Positions 1 through 5,476 of a stretch of 6,309 nucleotides of DNA are shown one piece after another (positions within the stretch are counted from its first letter, which is position 1; each line of letters opens with the position of its first letter). The DNA is from Corynebacterium sp. GTDB lineage: Bacteria; Actinomycetota; Actinomycetes; Mycobacteriales; Mycobacteriaceae. The stretch is taken from contig NZ_JAUMTY010000008.1 in NCBI RefSeq assembly GCF_030530965.1, forward strand, positions 49,111 through 55,419, written 5' to 3'. The translations under genes and the position numbers were made by a program. Below the pieces are notes generated by a model. The model had not been told where the DNA came from, ran no database searches, and saw nothing but the letters and a program-made list of their open reading frames with translations.

Positions 1-1351
1 TTTCCTTGCGGAAGACGACGTTCACGGCTCCGTCGGCACCCATGACCGCAATTTCCGCGGTGGGCCATGCCCAAACGCGGTCCGCGCCCAGGTCCTTGGA
101 GCACATGGCCAGGTACGATCCGCCATACGACTTGCGGAGTACCACGGTCAGCTTCGGGACGGTGGCTGCCGAGTAGGCGAACAGCATTTTCGCACCGTGG
201 CGAATGATTCCGCCATGCTCTTGTGCGACGCCCGGCATGAAGCCGGGGACGTCGACGAGGGTGAGCAGCGGAATGTTGAAGGAGTCGCAGAAGCGAACGA
301 AGCTTGCACCTTTGTCCGACGAGTTGATGTCCAGAACACCAGACATCACTTGCGACTGGTTAGCGACGATACCGACTGTCCGGCCAACGACGCGGGCAAA
401 TCCGACCACAAGGTTTTGGGCGTATCCGGCCTGGACCTCGAGGAAGTCGCCGTAGTCGACGATCTTGCGGATGATATCGCGGACGTCGTATCCCTTACGG
501 CCATCGACGGGGACGATGTCGCGGAGGGATTCGTCGGGCTCGACAACCTCGTCCGGATCAACGATGGGTGGCTCTTCGGTGTTGTTTTGCGGCAGGAAGC
601 TCAGGAGCTTCTGCGCGATCAGGATGGCTTGCTCGTCATCGTCGGCGACGAAGTGAATGTTGCCCGCTGTGCTCATGTGAGCATCGGCACCACCGAGTTC
701 GTCAGCGGTGACTTTTTCGCCGGTCACGGACTCGATGACCTTGGGGCCGGTGATAAACATGTTGGCCTTGCGGGTCTGGATGATGAAGTCCGTCAGTGCC
801 GGCGAGTACGCGGCACCACCAGCGCAAGGGCCGGCGATGATGGAAACCTGCGGTACAAGCCCGGAGAGCAGCACGTTGTTGTAGAACACGCGGCCGTATC
901 CGGAAAGGGAGTCGATGCCCTCCTGGACACGAGCTCCGCCGGAGTCGTTGATGAAGACGAAGGGGGTGCCGGTGGTCGCGGACGCCTTCATCATGGCGAC
1001 CACTTTGTTGGACTGCATTTCGCCAGCGGACCCGCCCATGACGCTGAAGTCCTGGGATGCGATGTGCACTGGCCGTCCGTAGACCGCGCCGGATCCGGTG
1101 ACGACGCCGTCGGCGGGGGCGTCGGCCTTGTCCATGCCGAAGTGCGTGGTCCGGTGCTTGGCGAACATTCCGGTTTCCTGGAACGTGTCTTCGTCGACAA
1201 GCTTGGTGATGCGCTCGCGGGCGGTCATCTTGCCGCGGTCGTGTTGCTTGTCCAGGCGTGCCTGTCCGCCGCCGAGGCGGATGCGGTTCTTTTCTTCTTC
1301 CAGCTGTTCGAGGCGCTCAGGCATGCTGGGATCGTGAGGTTGCTCACTCAT
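1..1351 (-). CDS. Methylmalonyl-CoA carboxytransferase 12S subunit (acyl-CoA carboxylase beta-type), cut by left window edge
   Basis: The first 450 residues are present and the C-terminus (roughly 65-75 residues, judging from the P. freudenreichii subunit) lies outside the window. The product transfers CO2 between methylmalonyl-CoA/propionyl-CoA and the biotin of the 1.3S carrier in the cytosol. Translation gives an N-terminal coiled segment (PERLEQLEEEKNRIRLGGGQ), the crotonase-like CT-N half with GGSAGEMQSNKVV, SGGARVQEGIDSLSGYG and GPCAGGAAYSPALTDF, then the CT-C half with LVDVPGFMPG, GGIIRHGAKMLFAYSAATVP and SYGGSYLAMCSKDLGAD. These match the propionibacterial 12S subunit closely as I remember it, more closely than DtsR/AccD-type acyl-CoA carboxylases. 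The start is the ATG at 1351, preceded by a good Shine-Dalgarno (GGAG, 7 nt spacing). It lies 43 nt downstream of the 5S gene in the same direction, so the two are probably cotranscribed. I am sure of the carboxyltransferase family and fairly sure of the 12S assignment because of the 5S neighbour. Confidence 0.95.
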   Translation of the reverse strand, partial: MSEQPHDPSMPERLEQLEEEKNRIRLGGGQARLDKQHDRGKMTARERITKLVDEDTFQETGMFAKHRTTHFGMDKADAPADGVVTGSGAVYGRPVHIASQDFSVMGGSAGEMQSNKVVAMMKASATTGTPFVFINDSGGARVQEGIDSLSGYGRVFYNNVLLSGLVPQVSIIAGPCAGGAAYSPALTDFIIQTRKANMFITGPKVIESVTGEKVTADELGGADAHMSTAGNIHFVADDDEQAILIAQKLLSFLPQNNTEEPPIVDPDEVVEPDESLRDIVPVDGRKGYDVRDIIRKIVDYGDFLEVQAGYAQNLVVGFARVVGRTVGIVANQSQVMSGVLDINSSDKGASFVRFCDSFNIPLLTLVDVPGFMPGVAQEHGGIIRHGAKMLFAYSAATVPKLTVVLRKSYGGSYLAMCSKDLGADRVWAWPTAEIAVMGADGAVNVVFRKE

Positions 1352-1357
1352 TTATTT

Positions 1358-1364
1358 GCTCCGT
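1358..1364 (-). promoter_or_regulatory. Ribosome binding site of the 12S subunit gene
   Basis: On the minus strand the start is preceded by ACGGAGCAAATAAATG. The GGAG core sits 7 nt before the ATG at 1351, which fixes this start. It shows the downstream gene has its own translation initiation inside the two-gene operon. Confidence 0.6.
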
Positions 1365-1394
1365 TTCTGCTGTCTTTCGCGGTGATCAACTGGT

Positions 1395-2891
1395 TTATGC
1401 GGGTTCCACGGAGACAGTGTGGCTGCGGCCGCCTGTGGTGACTTTGTACGTAATCGGTTCGCGGATGGCAGTGGCGTCGCCGGAGGCCTTCGCCTCTTCG
1501 CGCTCGAGCTGTTCCTTGGTCTTGCCGACGTTCTTCGGGCCGTCGGGGCGAGTCTTGAAGAATCCCGGCGCGACCTGCGGGAACAGGGCGTTGGTGAGGA
1601 CGTCTTCGTCGGACCCGTCGGTGCCGTCGAGTTTGTCAGCTTCCTCAACCAGGTTGTCCCATTCGGGCTCAAGGAGGTCCGCGGGACGCTCGGTGATGGG
1701 CTCTTTGCCGGTCTGCTTCTTGGCTTGCTCGATGAGGTCTTTATCCCTCTCACCTGGGGCTTCGCCGTAGTATCCGAGGAGGAGGTCGGCGAATTCAGCC
1801 GTGAGCACTTTGTAGCGGCCCATCAGCACGTTGAACACGGCCTGGGTGCCGACGATCTGTGACGATGGCGTCACCAACGGCGGGTATCCGGCTGCCTTCC
1901 GAACGACGGGGACTTCTTTCATCACCTCGTCGATACGGTCGCCCGCGCCCTGGGCTTTGAGCTGCGATTCCATGTTGGAGAGCATTCCGCCCGGAATCTG
2001 CGATTGGAAAATATTGGTGTTGACCAGTGTCTTGGACTCAAATTCCGCGTACTTCGGGCGCACTGTCTTGAAGTGGTCGCGGATATTAATGAGCCGATCC
2101 ATGTCGAGCCCGGTCTCGTAGTCGGTGCCTTCAAGCATTTCGACGAGAGACTCGGTGGGGTTATGCCCTGGCCCGAGGGACATGGAGGAAATGGCGGTGT
2201 CGACGACATCCGCACCGGCTTCAATGGCCTTCATGAGGGTGACCATCGTGACGCCGGTGGTGGAGTGGCAGTGGACGTTGATCTGCGTATCTTCGCCGTA
2301 GGTGTCCTTGATGCCACGGATGATGTCGTAGGCGGGCTGCGGTTTGAGCAGCGCGGCCATGTCCTTGAGCGCGATCGAATCCGCGCCCATATCCAGCAAA
2401 CGCCCTGCTAGATCGATGTAGCCCTGTACGTCGTGCAGTGGGGACACGGTGTAGCAGATGGTGCCCTGCGCGTGCTTGCCCACCTTCTTCACGGCCTGCA
2501 TGGCGTGCTCGAGGTTGCGGGGGTCGTTGAGCGCGTCGAAAACCCTGAAGACGTCCATGCCGTTTTCAGCGGATTTTTCAACAAACTTATCGACGACGCC
2601 GTCCTCGTAGTGACGGTATCCCAGAAGGTTCTGGCCACGAAGCAGCATCTGAAGGCGTGAGTTGGGCATGAGCTTGCGGAAGGTGCGCAATCTCTCCCAC
2701 GGGTCTTCGTTGAGGAAGCGGATGCAGGCGTCGAAGGTTGCGCCGCCCCAGCATTCCACGCTCCAGTACCCGGCTTTATCTATATCCTCACAGGCATCGA
2801 CCATGTCTTCGAGGGCCATGCGTGTTGCCATGAGGCTCTGGTGAGCATCACGCAGAGCCAGTTCGGTCACTCCAATTTTTCGCGTGGTCAT
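1395..2891 (-). CDS. Methylmalonyl-CoA carboxytransferase 5S subunit (pyruvate/oxaloacetate carboxyltransferase)
   Basis: This is the metal-dependent subunit that carboxylates pyruvate to oxaloacetate from carboxybiotin, or the reverse, in the transcarboxylase complex. It has an HMGL-like TIM barrel followed by a conserved carboxylase domain, 498 residues from ATG 2891 against about 505 in P. freudenreichii. Numbering from the longest open start (GTG 2930), the metal-site Asp is D28 in LRDAHQSLMATRM, the carbamylated Lys is K189 in ADSIALKDMAALL, and the metal-binding histidines are H220 and H222 in NVHCHSTTG; all are intact. Further family blocks are YWSVECWGGATFDACIRFLN, SSMSLGPGHNPTES and PLVTPSSQIVGTQAVFNV. 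The start is uncertain. GTG 2930/2927 adds 13 or 12 residues, and GTG 2927 has an SD-like GGTGAG 5 nt upstream. ATG 2891 is preceded at 7 nt by a TAACGT -10-like box, fitting a leaderless message. I prefer 2891 because the reading just upstream is not family-like. It is the first gene of the pair with 12S. Confidence 0.95.
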   Translation of the reverse strand: MTTRKIGVTELALRDAHQSLMATRMALEDMVDACEDIDKAGYWSVECWGGATFDACIRFLNEDPWERLRTFRKLMPNSRLQMLLRGQNLLGYRHYEDGVVDKFVEKSAENGMDVFRVFDALNDPRNLEHAMQAVKKVGKHAQGTICYTVSPLHDVQGYIDLAGRLLDMGADSIALKDMAALLKPQPAYDIIRGIKDTYGEDTQINVHCHSTTGVTMVTLMKAIEAGADVVDTAISSMSLGPGHNPTESLVEMLEGTDYETGLDMDRLINIRDHFKTVRPKYAEFESKTLVNTNIFQSQIPGGMLSNMESQLKAQGAGDRIDEVMKEVPVVRKAAGYPPLVTPSSQIVGTQAVFNVLMGRYKVLTAEFADLLLGYYGEAPGERDKDLIEQAKKQTGKEPITERPADLLEPEWDNLVEEADKLDGTDGSDEDVLTNALFPQVAPGFFKTRPDGPKNVGKTKEQLEREEAKASGDATAIREPITYKVTTGGRSHTVSVEPA

Positions 2892-2898
2892 GGCCACT

Positions 2899-2904
2899 AC
2901 GTTA
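2899..2904 (-). promoter_or_regulatory. Possible -10 element for leaderless transcription of the 5S gene
   Basis: On the minus strand TAACGT is followed by AGTGGCC and then the ATG at 2891. A TANNNT box about 7 nt before a start codon is the usual arrangement of actinobacterial leaderless promoters. A hexamer 17 nt upstream (GTGCAA) matches the -35 consensus at only three positions. The call competes with the GTG starts at 2930/2927. Confidence 0.35.
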
Positions 2905-2940
2905 AGCCGATTTGTTGGCTGTTGCACCACAGCTCACCGT

Positions 2941-2956
2941 CGTGACTTACCGCACT
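2941..2956. promoter_or_regulatory. Weak GlxR/CRP-like binding motif upstream of the transcarboxylase operon
   Basis: CGTGACTTACCGCACT keeps GTGA, the central TA and CAC of the corynebacterial GlxR consensus TGTGANNTANNTCACA but lacks the outer T/A and one inner T. Its centre is about 57 bp upstream of ATG 2891. This placement would suit cAMP-dependent control of a carbon-metabolism operon, but a match of this quality can occur by chance. Confidence 0.22.
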
Positions 2957-3066
2957 CTTGGACTTGAACAGTGATTAACCCAACTTGGAGGGGGGCGTCG
3001 CGTCCTTTCTCGTCGTAAATATTCAGGTTTGCGACGGTGTGTTGCTGTTTTTATGCGACGACGGTA

Positions 3067-3079
3067 CCCCGTTCCGGGG
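3067..3079. repeat. 5-bp stem inverted repeat CCCCG-TTC-CGGGG
   Basis: A perfect 5-bp GC-only stem with a 3-nt loop sits in the divergent intergenic region, immediately before a second, longer inverted repeat. There is no T-run on either side, so it does not look like an intrinsic terminator. It could be an operator half or a leader hairpin. Confidence 0.4.
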
Positions 3080-3084
3080 GGCAT

Positions 3085-3112
3085 TAAGCGCCGGAAACAG
3101 GCATTGCGCTTA
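3085..3112. repeat. 7-bp inverted repeat TAAGCGC ... GCGCTTA
   Basis: The arms at 3085-3091 and 3106-3112 are perfectly complementary with a 14-nt spacer. Each arm is also preceded by or overlaps GCATT, which is repeated at 3081-3085 and 3101-3105. With the adjacent CCCCG hairpin it forms a compact palindromic block in the middle of the intergenic region. A dimeric repressor site or an RNA hairpin are both possible. Confidence 0.45.
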
Positions 3113-3209
3113 TCTTCAATCACGTTCGGGAGCAATTGATCACATTCCGGCATATACACCCGCTGTTTTCTGCGTATCTGATTCCTAGGCAGTGGATTTG
3201 TGATCCCCG

Positions 3210-3238
3210 ATGCGAATCCGATGCGGTGGACATGCGGT
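3210..3238 (+). repeat. Three helically phased ATGCG direct repeats upstream of the LssY_C gene
   Basis: ATGCG begins at 3210, 3221 and 3232, exactly 11 bp apart. The first two copies extend to CCGATGCG (3207-3214, 3218-3225) and the last two to ATGCGGT (3221-3227, 3232-3238). One-turn spacing places all copies on the same face of the helix, just upstream of the likely -35 region of the plus-strand gene, which is how activator or response-regulator half-sites are often arranged. No known regulator was matched. Confidence 0.45.
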
Positions 3239-3267
3239 TGATTATTACGGAGCACACGTGGTTTTAC

Positions 3268-3273
3268 TAGGGT
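3268..3273 (+). promoter_or_regulatory. Possible -10 element (TAGGGT) of the LssY_C gene
   Basis: TAGGGT fits TANNNT and abuts the ATG at 3274. Six nt further lies a second in-frame ATG at 3280, so a transcript starting there would be leaderless at 3280 and the true protein would lack Met-Ala. No Shine-Dalgarno is visible before 3274. The hexamer 17 bp upstream (TTACGG) is a poor -35. Confidence 0.35.
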
Positions 3274-4890
3274 ATGGCTATGCCATCTTTGTCGTCGATG
3301 TGGTCGCATGCCAGTGATTTGACGTCGTTGCGCAAGTTGTCTTCCCGTACACCGCGGGAAAAGCGGATCGATAACACATTCTTCCTGCTGGCGGGTTTAG
3401 CTAGCATCTGGTTAGCGGGGGAATACTTCAAACTTAGTTTTGTTTTAGATTTTCGTTTGTTGTTGATCATTCCTGCATGGGGTGTGATTGCTTATCTCAC
3501 TCTCCCCCGGCTTCACCGAATTTTGACGCGAATTTACGTCCCCAATTACTTCATCGGGCGCACTCGGACGTCGGATGGGCTTTTGGGTGATCCGGTGAAT
3601 ATCGCGTTCGACGGCACTGCCGAGCAGCTCCACCGCTCAATGACTGAAGCGGGTTGGACGTTGGCAGATCCGGTGACGTTTCGGTCGTCGGCAAAGATTG
3701 TCTGGAGTTCCATTACTCGGGCTTCTTATCCCGCGGCGCCGGTGAGTCCGCTGATCCTCTTCGATCGCGAGCAAGACCTCGCCTACCAGCAGGAAGTAGA
3801 TGGTTCTCCCTCCCGACGCCACCACATTCGGCTCTGGCGATGCCCCAAGGACTGGCCACTTCCCGGTGGCCACCGCGTGGACTGGGTGGGCTCCGCCAGT
3901 TATGACACCGCCGTCGGCGTTAGTTTTTTCACCTTACAAGTAACCCATCGCATTGCTGCCGATATCGATAGGGAACGCGACCACGTCGTATCGACGGTTC
4001 GTTCTTATGTCCCCGAGAGTTCGGTATCCATGATTGAGGATTTCTCGACGGGCTATCACCATGTCAATGGCGGCGGCGACAAAATCCACACCGACGGAGA
4101 TCTTCCCATTGTCGACGTCAGTCGGGTCGGATTGCGCTCTGGTTCATCCGATGACGACAGTGCTGGCGCGACGGAGGAAACGCCCGAGGAACTGCCCGAC
4201 GAGATCGAGGAGGATGCTCCAAACGACGCCGAGGAAAACGCCGAAGCGGAAAACACCGTCGAGGAAAGCAGCGATGCTGAGCCACTCACGGCACGCGGCT
4301 CGGACAATGTGGACTCGACGATTAACGGGACGCGCTATACAGGCCGGGCGTCCACGCACTACGACGACGACATTTCCGATGAGGAACGTGCTGCCCGACG
4401 TCCGAAGAATGCGCAACGCACACCACGCCCACCGAACCTAATGCTCTCCATGGGGATGCTGTTCCTCGTCGTCGCGTGGCAAAGCGTCGTACTGCTATAC
4501 AAAGCGGACCAGCACCGATTTATCCCCGGCACCTTGCAGGACATGGGTTTCAGCCACCACACCGCCTACGTCGCGACACAGTGGTACGTCGGCTTACTAA
4601 CGTTGGGGACCCTTATTCTGGTTCTGCTCACACTCGGCGGATTCACCCACGCGCGCGATGCTCTGATGCTGTTCCTCACCATCGCCATCGTGATTTCGAT
4701 CCTTGATCGCAATGGGATGCGCATGATCGCCGCTGGTCACAACAACTTGCTGCTCACGACAGCGACCATTATTGCCCTGCTAGCACTGTCTTCCGACGAC
4801 GTTCGCAACTGGATACGTGGGCACGAACCCGCCGCTGTTTGGGGACCGGTGAGGAAAATTCATCTGCCAATTGATGATCATTCGCGGTAG
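3274..4890 (+). CDS. Membrane protein with LssY C-terminal-like domain and acidic linker
   Basis: The protein has 538 residues. Two hydrophobic helices (about 34-52 and 57-77) are followed by a soluble domain at about 104-245 that I recognise as LssY_C-like: GDPVNIAFDGTAEQLHRSM, AGWTLADPVTFRSS, SYPAAPVSPLILFDREQDLA, RRHHIRLWRC, DWVGSASYDTAVGVSF and VTHRIAADIDRERDHV. A disordered linker follows, with 21 acidic residues among 293-336 and a basic patch at 372-386. Four further hydrophobic segments lie near 389-409, 434-456, 461-477 and 489-506. Positive charges at the N-terminus, after helix 2 and before helix 3 place the domain, the linker and both termini in the cytosol. LssY is named from the Legionella lss secretion locus; the biochemical role of the domain is not known and it is often fused to PAP2 phosphatases, which are absent here. 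The start may be 3280. It stands alone, divergent from the transcarboxylase operon. The domain call is from motif memory. Confidence 0.88.
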   Translation: MAMPSLSSMWSHASDLTSLRKLSSRTPREKRIDNTFFLLAGLASIWLAGEYFKLSFVLDFRLLLIIPAWGVIAYLTLPRLHRILTRIYVPNYFIGRTRTSDGLLGDPVNIAFDGTAEQLHRSMTEAGWTLADPVTFRSSAKIVWSSITRASYPAAPVSPLILFDREQDLAYQQEVDGSPSRRHHIRLWRCPKDWPLPGGHRVDWVGSASYDTAVGVSFFTLQVTHRIAADIDRERDHVVSTVRSYVPESSVSMIEDFSTGYHHVNGGGDKIHTDGDLPIVDVSRVGLRSGSSDDDSAGATEETPEELPDEIEEDAPNDAEENAEAENTVEESSDAEPLTARGSDNVDSTINGTRYTGRASTHYDDDISDEERAARRPKNAQRTPRPPNLMLSMGMLFLVVAWQSVVLLYKADQHRFIPGTLQDMGFSHHTAYVATQWYVGLLTLGTLILVLLTLGGFTHARDALMLFLTIAIVISILDRNGMRMIAAGHNNLLLTTATIIALLALSSDDVRNWIRGHEPAAVWGPVRKIHLPIDDHSR

Positions 4891-4903
4891 GCGCGACGAC
4901 GAT

Positions 4904-4957
4904 TGACGACGGTTACGGCATCGGTTATGGCATCGCGGGGCTTCTCAAGCGTCGTCA
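4904..4957. repeat. 8-bp inverted repeat TGACGACG ... CGTCGTCA enclosing a tandem repeat
   Basis: The arms at 4904-4911 and 4950-4957 are perfectly complementary with a 38-nt spacer, starting 13 nt after the stop of the LssY_C gene. It could act as a transcript-end structure, but there is no T-run after it and the loop is long. Confidence 0.35.
4911..4934 (+). repeat. Tandem 12-bp direct repeat after the LssY_C gene
   Basis: GGTTACGGCATC (4911-4922) is followed directly by GGTTATGGCATC (4923-4934), differing at one base. It lies 20 nt past the stop codon of the membrane protein gene, outside any gene I can support. A short slippage duplication is the simplest reading. Confidence 0.6.
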
Positions 4958-5005
4958 TATCGCCGCTCTACCGGCACCGTGTCAGTGGTTTCACCAGCAT
5001 TACCG

Positions 5006-5011
5006 TATTAT
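5006..5011 (+). promoter_or_regulatory. Possible -10 element upstream of crgA
   Basis: TATTAT is the best TANNNT-type hexamer in the 262-bp gap before crgA. It would start transcription near 5018 and leave a leader of about 135 nt carrying the hairpins at 5041-5089. No convincing -35 lies 16-18 bp upstream. TAACCT at 5090-5095 is a competing candidate giving a leader of about 50 nt. Confidence 0.3.
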
Positions 5012-5056
5012 GGTGACGCTAAAGCTGTTATGTCGGAGTCCACGACATCGTGTAAC

Positions 5057-5089
5057 AGGGCCACATACCGCCGGTGTATGCGCTGCCCT
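5057..5089 (+). repeat. Two-tier imperfect hairpin in the crgA leader region
   Basis: Outer arms AGGGC (5057-5061) and GCCCT (5085-5089) enclose inner arms CATAC (5064-5068) and GTATG (5076-5080), with a 7-nt loop and a 2/4 internal loop. Just before it lies a smaller repeat, CACGA-CA-TCGTG (5041-5052). It is not followed by a T-run, so a terminator is unlikely; a leader structure or an operator fits better. Confidence 0.4.
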
Positions 5090-5142
5090 TAACCTTGCAT
5101 GGCAGACAACACCATCGTTCGTGCGCTGCCACGCGGAGTCAG

Positions 5143-5147
5143 AAAGG
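5143..5147 (+). promoter_or_regulatory. Ribosome binding site deciding the crgA start
   Basis: AAAGG lies 5 nt before the ATG at 5153 (AGAAAGGTTGATATG). It favours this start over the in-frame ATG at 5099, which lacks a comparable site. Confidence 0.65.
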
Positions 5148-5152
5148 TTGAT

Positions 5153-5425
5153 ATGCCGAAGTCAAAGGTAACTGAGTCCTCAGAGTCGAGGCCCGCGTCG
5201 TCATCGACGTCCACCCGCACCCCGGTCAAGCTCAACAATGCGTCCACCCCGCTGTGGTACCGCATCATCATGTTCGGCTTCATCATTGCTGGGCTTCTAT
5301 GGCTGGTGGTCAACTACATCGCTGGGCCGCAAATCCCGTTCATGCAGGACCTCAATGCATGGAACTACGCCATTGGTTTCGGGCTTTTCGTCGTTGGACT
5401 CTTAATGACTATGGGATGGAAATAG
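5153..5425 (+). CDS. crgA: Cell division protein CrgA
   Basis: The product is a 90-residue membrane protein of the actinobacterial CrgA family. In mycobacteria CrgA binds FtsZ and septal proteins and helps recruit the division and peptidoglycan machinery at the septum. The N-terminus MPKSKV is the family signature. It is followed by a Ser/Thr-rich cytosolic stretch (about 7-23) with RTPVK, a first transmembrane helix near 34-55 (PLWYRIIMFGFIIAGLLWLV), a short outside loop (GPQIPFMQDL) and a second helix near 70-87 beginning at the conserved AWNYAIGFG and ending LLMTMGWK. The length is typical. The open frame extends back to an ATG at 5099, but the family N-terminus and the AAAGG ribosome site mark 5153 as the start. 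It is followed by a convergent gene only 40 bp away. The pknA/pknB genes that commonly lie near crgA in related genomes are not in this window. Confidence 0.96.
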   Translation: MPKSKVTESSESRPASSSTSTRTPVKLNNASTPLWYRIIMFGFIIAGLLWLVVNYIAGPQIPFMQDLNAWNYAIGFGLFVVGLLMTMGWK

Positions 5426-5438
5426 GCATAACTGCCTA
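5423..5438. terminator. Short inverted repeat at the crgA stop, possible weak terminator
   Basis: TAGGCA (5423-5428) and TGCCTA (5433-5438) form a perfect 6-bp stem with a 4-nt TAAC loop that includes the stop codon itself. No T-run follows on either strand. In the 40-bp gap between convergent genes it is the only candidate end structure. Confidence 0.3.
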
Positions 5439-5454
5439 ACGGCCCCTAACCGCC

Positions 5455-5476
5455 TTATCGCAGCATTATCGCAACA
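5455..5476. repeat. Tandem 11-bp repeat across the stop of the phosphatase-like gene
   Basis: TTATCGCAGCA (5455-5465) is followed directly by TTATCGCAACA (5466-5476), one mismatch apart. The second copy contains the minus-strand TAA stop at 5466-5468, and the first holds another TAA 11 bp further on. It looks like a slippage duplication at the gene end. Confidence 0.55.

Larger units (their letters stand above)
2931..3273. other. Divergent intergenic region, no gene recognised
   Basis: This 343-bp gap separates the minus-strand transcarboxylase operon from the plus-strand LssY_C gene and must hold both promoters. Short open frames on both strands give arginine- or cysteine-rich products without start signals or recognisable domains, so none is called. 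No tRNA or riboswitch consensus was recognised. It does contain the inverted repeats and phased direct repeats listed separately. Confidence 0.7.

Noticed and set aside
197..1441. A long plus-strand open frame (over 400 codons) antisense to the 12S gene
   Set aside because: The opposite strand encodes an unmistakable carboxyltransferase throughout. The plus-strand product is Asp/Gly/Val-rich with no domain, as expected for a shadow of a high-GC gene.
2985..3188. A plus-strand open frame of 67 codons in the intergenic region
   Set aside because: Its start lacks a ribosome site, it contains the inverted repeats described above, and the product resembles nothing I know.
2931..3273. A cobalamin or other riboswitch controlling the transcarboxylase operon
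   Set aside because: No B12-box or other riboswitch core could be recognised on the minus strand, and the gene start may be leaderless.
2947..3309. A minus-strand open frame of about 120 codons across the divergent intergenic region
   Set aside because: The product is Arg/His/Pro-rich, has no recognisable domain, and overlaps the start of the LssY_C gene.
5099..5152. N-terminal extension of CrgA from the ATG at 5099
   Set aside because: The family begins with MPKSKV-type sequence, and the ribosome site AAAGG precedes 5153.
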